A stretch of 38,428 bases of DNA, from positions 1 to 38,428 of the forward strand of contig CAJWWA010000003.1 in assembly GCA_913048495.1 (NCBI GenBank), in the 5' to 3' direction. The position numbers and the translations under genes are program-made. The notes under the pieces were generated by a model. The model was not told the DNA's origin. It did no database searches and saw only the letters and a program-made list of their open reading frames with translations. This document shows positions 16,513 through 28,263 of this stretch, one piece after another. This stretch comes from an uncultured Halieaceae bacterium (GTDB taxonomy: Bacteria > Pseudomonadota > Gammaproteobacteria > Pseudomonadales > Halieaceae). The stretch's first letter is position 1. Each line of letters opens with the position of its first letter.

Positions 16513-17166
16513 ATGGGTCTTCGCATCAACGACACCATCCCCAACCTGACCGTCGAGACCGACCAGGGCAGCTTCAGCCTGCACGATTTCGTCGGCGACA
16601 GCTGGACGATCCTGTTCAGCCACCCCAAGGACTTCACCCCGGTGTGCACCACCGAGTTCGGCGCCGTCTCCACGCTCGCGGCCGAGTGGGAGAAACGCGG
16701 CACGAAGGTCATCGGCCTGTCGGTGGACGGGGTCGAGGAACACAAGCAGTGGAAGGCCGACATCGAGAACTTCTGCGGCGCTCCCGCGGGTTTCCCGATC
16801 ATCGCCGATGAGAACCTGGAGGTCTCGAAAGCCTTCGACATGCTCCCCGCGGATGCCTACCTGCCCGATGGCCGCACCGCCGCCGACTCGGCCAGCGTGC
16901 GCTCGGTGTTCATCATCAGCCCGGACAAGAAGCTGCAGCTGTCGATGACCTACCCCATGAGCGTCGGTCGCAACTTCGCCGAGGTCCTGCGCGCCCTGGA
17001 CGCGCTTCAGGCCACCTACGGGAACCCCATCGCCACACCGGCGAACTGGGAGCACGGCCAGGACGTCATCGTCGCGCTGTCCCTCGATGACGACGCCGCG
17101 AAGGCGAAGTTCGGCGAGATCGAGATCCGCCTGCCCTACCTGCGCACCACCAGGATGCCGGAGTAA
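16513..17166 (+). CDS. 1-Cys-type (Prx6) peroxiredoxin
   Basis: This 217-residue thiol peroxidase reduces H2O2 and organic peroxides. The peroxidatic Cys45 lies in DFTPVCTTE, and the length and C-terminal domain (PMSVGRNFAEVLRALDALQ, then a 50-residue extension) are those of the Prx6 group, not AhpC. A further Cys at 88 (NFCGAP) is not in the usual resolving position. An AGAGGAG precedes the ATG. Promoter and regulator sites are not obvious; the downstream aconitase, an oxidation-sensitive enzyme, is read in the same direction 100 nt later. Confidence 0.94.
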   Translation: MGLRINDTIPNLTVETDQGSFSLHDFVGDSWTILFSHPKDFTPVCTTEFGAVSTLAAEWEKRGTKVIGLSVDGVEEHKQWKADIENFCGAPAGFPIIADENLEVSKAFDMLPADAYLPDGRTAADSASVRSVFIISPDKKLQLSMTYPMSVGRNFAEVLRALDALQATYGNPIATPANWEHGQDVIVALSLDDDAAKAKFGEIEIRLPYLRTTRMPE

Positions 17167-17266
17167 GGACAGCGCCACCCTGCGCGGGGGCAGCCAGCGC
17201 GCCGCCCCGACGCCCTCACCCGCGCCCCGGTGACGGGGCGCCCCACGGAGCAATCCGGAGGCCAAC

Positions 17267-20020
<2,754 letters not shown>

Positions 20021-20024
20021 GCGC

Positions 20025-22049
20025 TCAGGGCGGCGGGACGGCCTGGGCCGCGAGCTCCGGGATCCGGTCCGCCGCCCAGCTTCCCCGCACCCGTTCCGCG
20101 CAGCCGGCCACCACGCTCTCCTCCACCGTCTCCGGGGCACCCGGCTCCAGCGGGTCGAAGTGGAAGATGTAAAGGCGCGAGGCAAACTCGGCGAACGGCA
20201 GCGAGGACTCCCCGTAGCGCTCGCCGTGGCCGGCCGTGCTGACCACGACCCCGTCGCCCCAGTCCTGGCCGCCGTCGTTGTTCGGGTTGAAGAAGTACAC
20301 CCGCATTTCCTCCGCCTGGTCCAGGGCCACGCGGAGGATCGTGATCGCGTGCCAGCCGATGAAGCGCGCGGCACTGTCGGTCACCGCGATGCCCGCCGGC
20401 TGCGGGTGAATGAGCGGCTGGTTGCCGTTGTAGTAGGGGTGGTAGCAGGCGAAGAAGTGGCGCAGGAAGTCCTCCAGGGCCGCCAGCTTGCCGGTGGCAA
20501 CGTCCACGTTGATGCGAAAGCCGCGGCCGGCCCACCAGCCGTGGAACTCCGGGTTCACCCAGCGGTGCGGGTCCTCCGCGCGGCCGACGCAGCGCTGCAT
20601 CATCTGCGCGTAGATGTGGTCCAGGTGGGGGACCACCAGCAGCGAGACCGGGTCGAGGTCGAAACCGAGGAGCGGCGGCCGCGGGAGGCCGCCATCCCGG
20701 GAGGAAATCGCGTCGCCCTCGAAATGCATGATGATCGCGTCGTCCCGCGCCGCCCAGGCCACCATCTGCAGCAGGTAGTCCGGCTCGGCATAGGACCACA
20801 TGGACAGGGCCCGGGCCGACTGGCAGGTCGGGTTGTTGCCCTGGCCGATGCCGAGCGGCTGGCCGAGCACCGCGAGCACCCCGGCCAGGAGCTGCTGCTC
20901 CGGCGCGGGCGTGTCGCCGTAGGTCTGCAGCAGCCGCTCCCGCGCCGCGGGGGCCAGCACCAGGCGGAGCTGGCGCCAGAGCGCCGGCGCGACCGGCGGC
21001 TGGTACAGGATGCCCCGCTCCAGCATCAGCGCCAGCCCGTACAACGCCTGGCAGCTCTGCGGGTGAATGGCCGCCTCCACCAGCGCGTGGACCAGCCCCT
21101 GGTAGCAGAGCAGGCAGTCCCGGCCCGTGCTCGACAGGCCGAGCACGTCCGGCAGCAGCGTGCCCTGGTTGCTGTCCAGGAGATGGCGCACCGCCACCGC
21201 GTGGTAGGGCGAGACGAGCCCGGTGTCGTGCATGGAGCGCGCGAGCCCGAGGACTTCGCCCTGCAGGGTGACGGCGTCCATGGCCGCCAGCCGCTCGGCG
21301 TAGCCGGCGACACCCGGGTCCTCGCTGCAGGCACGGGTCGGCCCGTAGAGGCTGCTCACCAGCCGCTCGGCGCCGCGGCCGCTACCGCCGAGATCGATTG
21401 CCGGGTCCTGCAGGCATCGGGCGATCTGCGTGATCATCTCGCGCACCGGCTCGACCCGGATGGGCCGCTGCTCCAGGATCCGCCAGATCTCCGCGATGAG
21501 CTCGTCGATCACCTGTTCGAAACCGAGGCGATCGACGATGAAGCAGAGCGATCGCCGCGCGATGGCCGCCAGGCGCTCGCCCTGCTGCCGCTCCGCCTCG
21601 CCGGCGATCCCGAACAGGATCGACAGGTTGAGCGCGACGACCCGCACGAGGTGACTGTGGGCCGCCGCCGGCGTCAGCGGCCGCTGTGTATAGCTGCCCT
21701 CGGCAATCGCCAGGAAGCGGAGTTCGCTGAGCACCTCGATCACCACCGTCGCCGAGTCCGGGCTGGTCAGTGCCTGGCGCGCGAGCGCCGGCACGAGCCG
21801 GTCCGGCTCGTCCCAGTCCGAGCCACGGAAAATTCCCGCCTCGACGAGCGCCGCGATGCGCTCGTGCAGGAGCTCCAGGCCCCCCTCCTCCGCCAGGATC
21901 TGCCGGGCGGCGTCCAGGGCCCGGGGGACCTTGGCGCCATGGGTCACCCGGCTGGCGCCGCGCAGCGCTTCAAGGGCGCCGTCCAGCCGCTGTGCCCGCA
22001 GCGCGAGTCGCTGCGCCGGCTCGTCGGCAAGCCTGTCGTGTTCAGCCAT
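20025..22049 (-). CDS. Large protein with a C-terminal papain-like cysteine peptidase/ligase pattern
   Basis: This 674-residue protein is not a family I recognise by name. Residues 1-400 are mostly helical, without a signal peptide or membrane segment. The C-terminal third reproduces the papain active-site order: Gln403 in QG(x4)C with Cys409 (spacing as in papain Gln19-Cys25), then His567 in GWHAI, then Asn588 or Asn590 in FFNPNNDGGQDWGDG, the place of papain's NSWGxxWG. A cytosolic peptidase, amidase or transpeptidase is therefore likely. It follows the ATP-grasp gene by 35 nt on the same strand, with GAGG before its ATG at 22049. The frame upstream of 22049 is an unrelated shadow of the ATP-grasp gene. 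Confidence 0.85.
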   Translation of the reverse strand: MAEHDRLADEPAQRLALRAQRLDGALEALRGASRVTHGAKVPRALDAARQILAEEGGLELLHERIAALVEAGIFRGSDWDEPDRLVPALARQALTSPDSATVVIEVLSELRFLAIAEGSYTQRPLTPAAAHSHLVRVVALNLSILFGIAGEAERQQGERLAAIARRSLCFIVDRLGFEQVIDELIAEIWRILEQRPIRVEPVREMITQIARCLQDPAIDLGGSGRGAERLVSSLYGPTRACSEDPGVAGYAERLAAMDAVTLQGEVLGLARSMHDTGLVSPYHAVAVRHLLDSNQGTLLPDVLGLSSTGRDCLLCYQGLVHALVEAAIHPQSCQALYGLALMLERGILYQPPVAPALWRQLRLVLAPAARERLLQTYGDTPAPEQQLLAGVLAVLGQPLGIGQGNNPTCQSARALSMWSYAEPDYLLQMVAWAARDDAIIMHFEGDAISSRDGGLPRPPLLGFDLDPVSLLVVPHLDHIYAQMMQRCVGRAEDPHRWVNPEFHGWWAGRGFRINVDVATGKLAALEDFLRHFFACYHPYYNGNQPLIHPQPAGIAVTDSAARFIGWHAITILRVALDQAEEMRVYFFNPNNDGGQDWGDGVVVSTAGHGERYGESSLPFAEFASRLYIFHFDPLEPGAPETVEESVVAGCAERVRGSWAADRIPELAAQAVPPP

Positions 22050-22084
22050 CGGCTGCCTCGCTGAGCCGGCGCCGGTCCGCGTGC

Positions 22085-23338
22085 TCACACATAGAAATCC
22101 ATCTCTTCCTGCGCCTTGAGCAGGTCGCGCAGCTTGTAGGGGTCCTCGCCCTGGAAGTACACGAGACCCCAGTGGGTGCCGAACGCCGTGCGCTTGGTCA
22201 CGGTCTCCTCCAGGGGCGGCGTGAGCTCGTGCGACTCGAAGTAGGGATGATCCTCCGTTTCCGGGGGCATCTCCAGACGGCTGACCACGCGCCGGCGCGG
22301 ATAGACCCCGAAGCAGCCGGCATAGGTCTTCGCGTCGACCACCTCTTTCGGGAAGAACGCGGCGACCTCCTCGGCCGTCGCTTTCGGGTCGAAGGCGAGG
22401 ATCAGGCCCTGGTAGGCATTGAAGCCGTAGGCCCGTTCGAGCAGTTCGAACACCTTGAAGCCCGGCGGTCGATAGGCGACCTCGCCGAAGTACATTGTGC
22501 CGTCGCTGGTCACGAAGTACTCCGGGTGCAGGAAGCCGAAGTCGATATCGAAGGTCTTGATCAGCAGCTCGATCTGCTGGCGGATCTGGTCGCGGTACTG
22601 CTCGAGGTCCGGCGTGGCGGGCACGAAGACCGAGTACCCGAGCGTCACGTACTCCGAGATGTTGAGGAAGGCGATCTTGCCGTCGTGGATCCACGCCTCC
22701 ACCGCGAACTCCCAGCCGTCGAGGTGCGATTCCATGAGCACGGGAAACTCCTCCTCCGGAATCGTATCAACCTCATCCGGCGTACGGATCACGCGGTGGC
22801 CGAGGCAGCCCGCCTTGTCGAAGGCCTTCAGGTGAATGGGGTCGTTCGGGTCGCCGTCGAGCTTCAGCAGCGTCTGGTTCACACGCTTCAGGAAGCGGAT
22901 GACGTCGTCCTTGTCGTGGGCCTCCTCGAAGATGCCGACGCGGATACCGCCGAGCTGCGCCCGCCGCTTCATCAGGGCCTTGTCGCGCAGCAGCATGGCC
23001 TGGCCGAACAGCCGCGGCTTGTCGAGGAGCACTGCGTTGATCGCACCGGCCCACTCCACCGTTTCCTCGAACAGGGGGATGGCGACGTCGACACCCATGT
23101 CCTTGAGCGTCTGGGCGATTTCCACCGAGCGGTCGTTCAGGCGCTCGAAGTTCCAGGGCAGGTAGGGAATGTCGTGGTTCTGGCAGTACTCTTCAGCCCA
23201 GTCCGGGGCGACCACGACGTAGCGGCGATCGAACTGATCCGCCGCCTCGATGGCATTCAGGCTCCAGCCCAGCAGGGCGATATAGCCTTTCTCGGGGTCG
23301 TAGTTCTCGGGATTCGCGGTCTTCTTGTCATCGGGCAT
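22085..23338 (-). CDS. ATP-grasp domain protein (probable amide/peptide ligase)
   Basis: This 417-residue cytosolic protein has the ATP-grasp layout. A Rossmann-like N-terminal part (YIALLGWSLNAIEAADQFDRRYVVVAP) is followed by the ATP-binding lysine region around Lys171 (HLKAFDKAGCLG), the hinge with VLMESHLDGWEFAVEAW, and the metal/ATP-binding strand FLHPEYFVTSDGTMYFGEVAYRPPG (Glu286, Arg290). ATP-grasp enzymes join a carboxylate to an amine via an acyl phosphate. The substrate is unknown; it resembles the carbamoyl-phosphate-synthase-like or amino-acid ligase branch. It is the first gene of a two-gene operon with the papain-like protein, suggesting a make/break or tag/remove amide chemistry. 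That is inference. Confidence 0.88.
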   Translation of the reverse strand: MPDDKKTANPENYDPEKGYIALLGWSLNAIEAADQFDRRYVVVAPDWAEEYCQNHDIPYLPWNFERLNDRSVEIAQTLKDMGVDVAIPLFEETVEWAGAINAVLLDKPRLFGQAMLLRDKALMKRRAQLGGIRVGIFEEAHDKDDVIRFLKRVNQTLLKLDGDPNDPIHLKAFDKAGCLGHRVIRTPDEVDTIPEEEFPVLMESHLDGWEFAVEAWIHDGKIAFLNISEYVTLGYSVFVPATPDLEQYRDQIRQQIELLIKTFDIDFGFLHPEYFVTSDGTMYFGEVAYRPPGFKVFELLERAYGFNAYQGLILAFDPKATAEEVAAFFPKEVVDAKTYAGCFGVYPRRRVVSRLEMPPETEDHPYFESHELTPPLEETVTKRTAFGTHWGLVYFQGEDPYKLRDLLKAQEEMDFYV

Positions 23339-23417
23339 GGGTCCTCCATGGTGTGAATGAACCCCCCACCCTAACGAGCGCGGCCGCAGATGCCAAATCC
23401 TCCACCCGGGGAGCGCT

Positions 23418-23461
23418 GGAAAATGGCCCGGCTTCGACTACGGTTATTAAGGCCATTTTCC
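23418..23461. repeat. Perfect 11-bp inverted repeat upstream of fadE
   Basis: GGAAAATGGCC (23418-23428) and its exact reverse complement GGCCATTTTCC (23451-23461) are separated by 22 nt. The right arm ends 13 nt before the fadE ATG, and the likely ribosome-binding site GAGGAG follows at once. It may be an operator for two dimers or a hairpin in the mRNA leader. It does not look like the published E. coli FadR site. Confidence 0.75.
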
Positions 23462-23474
23462 GAGGAGCGCCACC

Positions 23475-26087
23475 ATGACCCTGTTGCTCTTTATCATCAC
23501 TGCTCTCGTTCTCATTTACCGCGCCACGGACGCCAGCCAGGCGCGCATCGCGCTCGTCGTCGCCACCGGGCTCGGCGTGTTGCTGGACGGCATCGGCACC
23601 TTCACGCTGGTGCTCGGCGCCGTGCTCATCGGCGTCGCGTTCCTGCTCATGCAGCCCAACCCGCTGCGCGAGCGGTTCCTCAGCCGGCCGCTGCTGGGCC
23701 GTATCCGCAGCATGCTGCCGAAGCTCTCGGACACCGAGGCGCAGGCGCTGGAATCCGGCTCCGTGGACTGGGACGGCGAGCTCTTCTCCGGCAGCCCGGA
23801 CTGGGACAGGCTGCTCAACGCGCGGCCCGCGCAGCTGAGTGAGGACGAGCAGGCCTTCGTGGACGGGCCGGTGGATGATCTCTGCGCCATGCTCGACGAC
23901 TGGGCCATGGTCCACGAGGACTTCGACCTGCCCGCGCCGGTGTGGGAGCGGATCAAGGCGGACGGCTTCCTCGGGCTGATGATTCCCGAGTCCTACGGCG
24001 GCAAGGGCTTCTCGCACACGGCTCACTCCGAGACCGTGATGAAACTGTCCACGCGCAGCGTCTCCGCCGCGGTCACCGTGATGGTGCCGAACTCCCTCGG
24101 CCCCGGTGAACTGTTGCTCGAGTACGGCACCGACGAGCAGAAAGAACACTACCTGCCGCGCCTGGCACGGGGCGAGGAAATTCCCTGCTTCGCCCTCACC
24201 TCGCCGGTCGCCGGCTCCGACGCCGGCGCCATCCCGGACAAGGGCATCGTCTGCCGCGGCCAGTGGCAGGGTGAGGAGGTGCTGGGACTCAGCGTCACCT
24301 GGAACAAGCGCTACATCACCCTGGCGCCGGTGGCGACGCTGATCGGGCTGGCCATCAAGGTCTACGACCCGGACCGGCTGCTCGGCGGCGACGAGGTCGT
24401 GGGCGTGACCTGTGTGCTCGTGCCCCGGGACCTCGACGGTGTGCACGCCGGCGCGCGTCACCTGCCGATGAACACCGTGTTCATGAACGGGCCGACCTGG
24501 GGCAACGACGTCTTCATCCCGCTGGAGCAGGTCATCGGCGGCCGCGAGGGCATCGGCAAGGGCTGGACCATGCTCCTCGAATGCCTGTCCATCGGCCGCT
24601 CCATCTCCCTGCCCGCCCTCGGCACCGGTGCAGGCAAGCTCGCCAGCCTCGCCACCGGCGCCTACGCCTACACGAGGGAGCAGTTCGGCCGCTCGATCAG
24701 CGAATTCGAGGGCGTGCAGGAAGCGCTGGAACCGCTGGCCGGCCACGCCTACCAGATGAACGCGGCGCGGCTGCTTACCGTCGGCATGCTCGACCGCGGC
24801 GTGCGCCCCTCCGTGCCCTCGGCACTGCTCAAGTACCGCAACACGGACCTCATGCGCCGGGCCATCAACCACGCCATGGACGTGGTCGCCGGCCGCGGCG
24901 TCATCACCGGGCCGCGGAACTTCCTCGCCCGCGCCTACCAGGCCGTGCCCATCGCGATCACCGTGGAGGGTGCAAACATCCTGACCCGCAGTCTCATGGT
25001 CTTTGGCCAGGGGGCGATCCGCTGCCACCCCTACATCACCCGGGAAATCGAGGCCGCGAGGGACAGCGACAGCGTACGCGGGGCCCGGGCCTTCGACGGG
25101 GTCTTTTATGGCCACATGGCGCACACGGTGCGCAACGGCCTGCGCGCCCTCCTCCTCGGCTACGCCGGCGGCAGGCTCGAGCGCGTGCCTTTCAAGGCGG
25201 ACCTGGAGCCCTATTACCGCCAGCTGGCGCGCTTCTCTGCCGGCTTTGCCCTGCTCACCGACGTCACCCTGCTGTCCGTGGGCGGCGGCCTCAAAGCCCG
25301 GCAGCGCCTGTCCGGGCGCATGGCCGACAGCCTGGTCGCCCTTTACTACGCCTCGGCCGTGATCAAGTTCTGGCACGACCAGGGCTACCCGCCGGAGCAG
25401 AAGCCGCTGGTGGAATGGTGCCTGCAGCGCAACCTCGCGGACCTGCAGGACGCGCTGCGCGGCGCCGTGGACAACTTCCCCGTCCCCGCCCTGCGCCGTC
25501 CGCTGCGCTGGCTGGTATTCCCGCCCGGTCATACGCGCCTCTCGGGCCCGGACGATACGCTCGGCCGCACCGTTGCCGCCGCCATCGTCGAGGACACGCC
25601 GCTGCGCGATGCCCTCGCCGCCGGCTGCTATCGCAACGAGAACCCGGACGACTCGCTGGGCCGCGTGCTGAACGCCTACCGCCTCGCTCGGGAAACGGCT
25701 CATATCCGCGACCGGCTGCACGCCGCGATCCGCAAGCGCGACGAGGACGAACTCGACGGCATTGCCCTGCTCATGGGCCACCAGCGCGCGGAGCTGGTGA
25801 ACTGGGCCGTGGGCGAGGGGATCGTCAGCGAGGAAGAGCGCGAGCCGCTGCTGGCTGCGTTGACCGCCCTGTACGACGTGCTTCGCGTGGATGCCTTCGA
25901 CCCGAGCGGCCTGCGCGAACTCGCGCAGGCCGCGAAGGGCAAGCGCCGCGTGGTCGAGCGCCCGGCACCGCAGGAGCCGCTCGAGGAACCGGAACCCTAC
26001 CCGGAGACCGGGAGCTACGCGGTAGAGGAGCGCACGGCCGACGCGGACATTGCCGAGGACGAGGAGAGCCGCGACCCGACCGCCTGA
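23475..26087 (+). CDS. fadE: FadE-type acyl-CoA dehydrogenase
   Basis: This 870-residue flavoenzyme catalyses the first oxidation of fatty-acid beta-oxidation (acyl-CoA to trans-2-enoyl-CoA). Like E. coli FadE it has an N-terminal membrane segment or pair (LLLFIITALVLIYR, then IALVVATGLGVLL and FTLVLGAVLIGVAFLL) before the dehydrogenase domain. That domain begins near LSEDEQAFVDGPVDDLC and includes ESYGGKGFSHTAHSE, CFALTSPVAGSDAGAIPD and GRGVITGPRNFLARAYQ. The C-terminal 300 residues match the FadE-specific extension. The start is supported by GAGGAG; the 13-nt gap from an inverted repeat suggests local regulation. It converges with the DUF1761 gene. Confidence 0.95.
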   Translation: MTLLLFIITALVLIYRATDASQARIALVVATGLGVLLDGIGTFTLVLGAVLIGVAFLLMQPNPLRERFLSRPLLGRIRSMLPKLSDTEAQALESGSVDWDGELFSGSPDWDRLLNARPAQLSEDEQAFVDGPVDDLCAMLDDWAMVHEDFDLPAPVWERIKADGFLGLMIPESYGGKGFSHTAHSETVMKLSTRSVSAAVTVMVPNSLGPGELLLEYGTDEQKEHYLPRLARGEEIPCFALTSPVAGSDAGAIPDKGIVCRGQWQGEEVLGLSVTWNKRYITLAPVATLIGLAIKVYDPDRLLGGDEVVGVTCVLVPRDLDGVHAGARHLPMNTVFMNGPTWGNDVFIPLEQVIGGREGIGKGWTMLLECLSIGRSISLPALGTGAGKLASLATGAYAYTREQFGRSISEFEGVQEALEPLAGHAYQMNAARLLTVGMLDRGVRPSVPSALLKYRNTDLMRRAINHAMDVVAGRGVITGPRNFLARAYQAVPIAITVEGANILTRSLMVFGQGAIRCHPYITREIEAARDSDSVRGARAFDGVFYGHMAHTVRNGLRALLLGYAGGRLERVPFKADLEPYYRQLARFSAGFALLTDVTLLSVGGGLKARQRLSGRMADSLVALYYASAVIKFWHDQGYPPEQKPLVEWCLQRNLADLQDALRGAVDNFPVPALRRPLRWLVFPPGHTRLSGPDDTLGRTVAAAIVEDTPLRDALAAGCYRNENPDDSLGRVLNAYRLARETAHIRDRLHAAIRKRDEDELDGIALLMGHQRAELVNWAVGEGIVSEEEREPLLAALTALYDVLRVDAFDPSGLRELAQAAKGKRRVVERPAPQEPLEEPEPYPETGSYAVEERTADADIAEDEESRDPTA

Positions 26088-26102
26088 ACCGCGGAGGCCG
26101 GC

Positions 26103-26510
26103 CTATTTCCAGCCGCCAAGGATGGCGCCCATGGCTGTCATGGTGACGACCCAGTACCCGCCGTTGACCAGCAAGTAGGCCCATGGACGCCGCTCGAAGA
26201 GCGCGACCACGCCGATAGCGAAAAACAGCCAGCCGAAGCCGGTAAGGAAGCCATACAGGGCACCCGATGCCAGCGTTACCCCGGGCGCCGCGAGAAACAT
26301 GGCCAGGCAGAAGGCCATGACCAGCAGGAACAGGAAGGCGAGCCCGAAGATCATCGCCTTGTTACCGCCGGCGACCGTGGCATCGTCGAGACCGGCCGCG
26401 CGCTGCCAGGCAGCGCCGAAGAGTGCGGGCGCGTACCACGCACCCCCAATGACGAAGCCGACCAGTGCCGCGACGATCACGGCGGGCAGGTTGATGACGC
26501 CTGGGTCCAT
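26103..26510 (-). CDS. DUF1761 family integral membrane protein
   Basis: This 135-residue protein has four predicted hydrophobic segments (VIVAALVGFVIGGAWYAPALF, then MIFGLAFLFLLVMAFCLAMF, ALYGFLTGFGWLFFAIGVVALF and GGYWVVTMTAMGAILGGW). The GGAWYAPALFGAAW signature after the first segment matches DUF1761, a small inner-membrane family with no known function. The length is typical. It stands alone between convergent fadE and the AI-2E-family gene. Confidence 0.85.
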   Translation of the reverse strand: MDPGVINLPAVIVAALVGFVIGGAWYAPALFGAAWQRAAGLDDATVAGGNKAMIFGLAFLFLLVMAFCLAMFLAAPGVTLASGALYGFLTGFGWLFFAIGVVALFERRPWAYLLVNGGYWVVTMTAMGAILGGWK

Positions 26511-26641
26511 GACCTTTCCCCCTCGCTTGTTATGGTTATACGGGAAGGGTTGGCCAGGCGGGCCGCGCGGTCAAGGGCCATTCGTCGCAGCACGGACTCG
26601 TCCTGCCGCAGGGACCGGCCCGGCACCCATGCTGCGCGTGT

Positions 26642-27727
26642 CTACTCCCCGGCGGACGTCTCGTCGGGGGCGGCCTCGATGCGCGTGTCGGGATTGAACT
26701 CGTTACTGAAAATCTGCCAGAAGGCCAGGAACAGCACGGCGATGAGCGGGCCGATGACAAAGCCGTTGATTCCGACCAGCGAAATGCCGCCGAGGGTGGA
26801 CAGGAGCACCATCCAGTCCGGGAGCTTGGTATCCCGGCCGACCAGGATCGGCCGCAGGATGTTGTCTGCGAGGCCGATGACCAGCACGCCGTAGGCAATT
26901 AGCACCGTCGCCGAGACGAGCTCACCGATGGCGTACAGGTAGAGCGCGGCGGGCAGCCAGACCACGCCGGCGCCGACGACCGGGATCAGTGAGAGCACGG
27001 TCATCACCACCCCCCAGAGGAGCGGGCCGGGCAGGCCGAGGATCCAGAAGATCAGCCCGCCCAGCGCTCCCTGAACGATCGCCACCAGCAGGTTGCCCTT
27101 CACGGTGGCGCGGGCCACCTCGGCAAACTTCTGGAACAGGTGCCGCTCCCGCTCGTCGCCCAGGGGCAGCGCATGGATGAGCTTCTCGACCAGGGCCCGG
27201 CCGTCGCGGAGCAGGAAGAAGGCGACGTAGAGCATGAGCGCCAGCTGCAGCATGAAACCGAAGGCCCCCTGGCCGAAGGCGAGCGCGTTGCGGGCCAGAA
27301 ACTGGCTGGCGGTCACCGCCGCCTGCGCGGCGTTCTCCCGCGCGGTGGTCATGTCGATATCCAGGCGCTCCAGCAGGGCCTGGACGCCCGGGAAGGCCGC
27401 GCGGACCTTTTCGAGGTAGACACCGGGCTGGAGCTGCCCCGCCTCGATCTTCTCGAACAGCGCCAGCCCCTGCTGCAGGAAGGAGATCAGCAGGAACAGG
27501 ACCGGCAGCACGACCAGGACGACACAGGCCAGCAGCGTGACCAGGGCGATCGTGTTCGGCCGCTCACCCCAGCGCCGCGACAGCCATACCTGCACCGGGT
27601 GGAACAGTACCGCGATGATCGCGGCCCAGAGCAACGGCGCCAGGAACGGCCAGAGCAGCAGGCCGAAGAGCAGCGTGACCGCCACCAGCATGCTGAGGAA
27701 GGCCATGTGTTCGAGCTTCTCGCTCAC
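26642..27727 (-). CDS. AI-2E family transporter (PerM-like)
   Basis: This 361-residue membrane protein has two N-terminal helices (AFLSMLVAVTLLFGLLLWPFLAPLLWAAIIAVLFHPV), a soluble segment, and about six further TM helices, with the family signature GVVMTVLSLIPVVGAGVVWLPAALYLY near 240-270 and a C-terminal VIGPLIAVLFLAFW. Members export diverse small molecules or ions; AI-2 transport is shown only for a few, so no substrate is claimed. The start is set at GTG 27727 because GGAG lies 5 nt upstream; ATG 27706 is the alternative. The frame running to 27949 would overlap the tmRNA gene and is rejected. Confidence 0.92.
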   Translation of the reverse strand: MSEKLEHMAFLSMLVAVTLLFGLLLWPFLAPLLWAAIIAVLFHPVQVWLSRRWGERPNTIALVTLLACVVLVVLPVLFLLISFLQQGLALFEKIEAGQLQPGVYLEKVRAAFPGVQALLERLDIDMTTARENAAQAAVTASQFLARNALAFGQGAFGFMLQLALMLYVAFFLLRDGRALVEKLIHALPLGDERERHLFQKFAEVARATVKGNLLVAIVQGALGGLIFWILGLPGPLLWGVVMTVLSLIPVVGAGVVWLPAALYLYAIGELVSATVLIAYGVLVIGLADNILRPILVGRDTKLPDWMVLLSTLGGISLVGINGFVIGPLIAVLFLAFWQIFSNEFNPDTRIEAAPDETSAGE

Positions 27728-27981
27728 GAGGGCTCCGGGAGGCAGGGTCCAAGATCCAGCATTATGCAGTGCCCGCCCGGCCCGGGGCCACCGCTGCGGC
27801 CGGCGCAGGGGGAACTTGTTACCCGCGAGACGGTCGAAGTGAGTGACAGTGAAGAGTGCCGGATGTGGTACCCTTGCACTGGAACCTGGGGGCGATACGG
27901 ATTCGACGGCAGTAACGAACCCTGAGGTGCATGCCGTGATGGCAGCCAATCACGTAAATCCAAAGCTGCAAACCAATAGTT

Positions 27982-28020
27982 GCCAACGACGACAACTACG
28001 AGGTAGCGCTGGCCGCGTAA
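27982..28020 (+). other. tmRNA proteolysis-tag reading frame
   Basis: From the resume codon GCC at 27982 the frame reads ANDDNYEVALAA and ends at TAA (28018-28020). The ANDDNY start and ALAA end are those of typical ssrA tags recognised by ClpXP-type proteases. Two residues (E, V) sit between the usual ANDDNY and ALAA. The resume codon follows the usual AATAGTT context. Confidence 0.95.
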
Positions 28021-28263
28021 GCGGTCCATCGTGACCCTCATCTAGTGGCTTCGGCCCTAGCGGTCTTTAGCAAGGTGCCAGTACCGCGCTACTGACTGTC
28101 ATAGAGAACTGGATCGCAGCCGGGCATGTCCCGGGTCAGGCTGTTAAACATAAACGGGGCTCGCCGACCACGTCCTGCCCGTCGGGCTGTGGAAGGCTAA
28201 AGCAATAGACGGAACCTAAGCATGTAGAGCCGAAGGCGGAGTACTGGCGGACGCGGGTTCGAT

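Noticed and set aside
23328-25781. An 817-codon minus-strand open frame opposite fadE
   Set aside because: FadE on the plus strand is full length with clear motifs and a ribosome-binding site; the antisense frame has no recognisable family.
27728-27949. N-terminal extension of the AI-2E-family protein into the ssrA 5' end
   Set aside because: It would overlap the tmRNA gene by about 60 nt and adds a non-membrane leader not seen in the family; GTG 27727 has a good ribosome-binding site.
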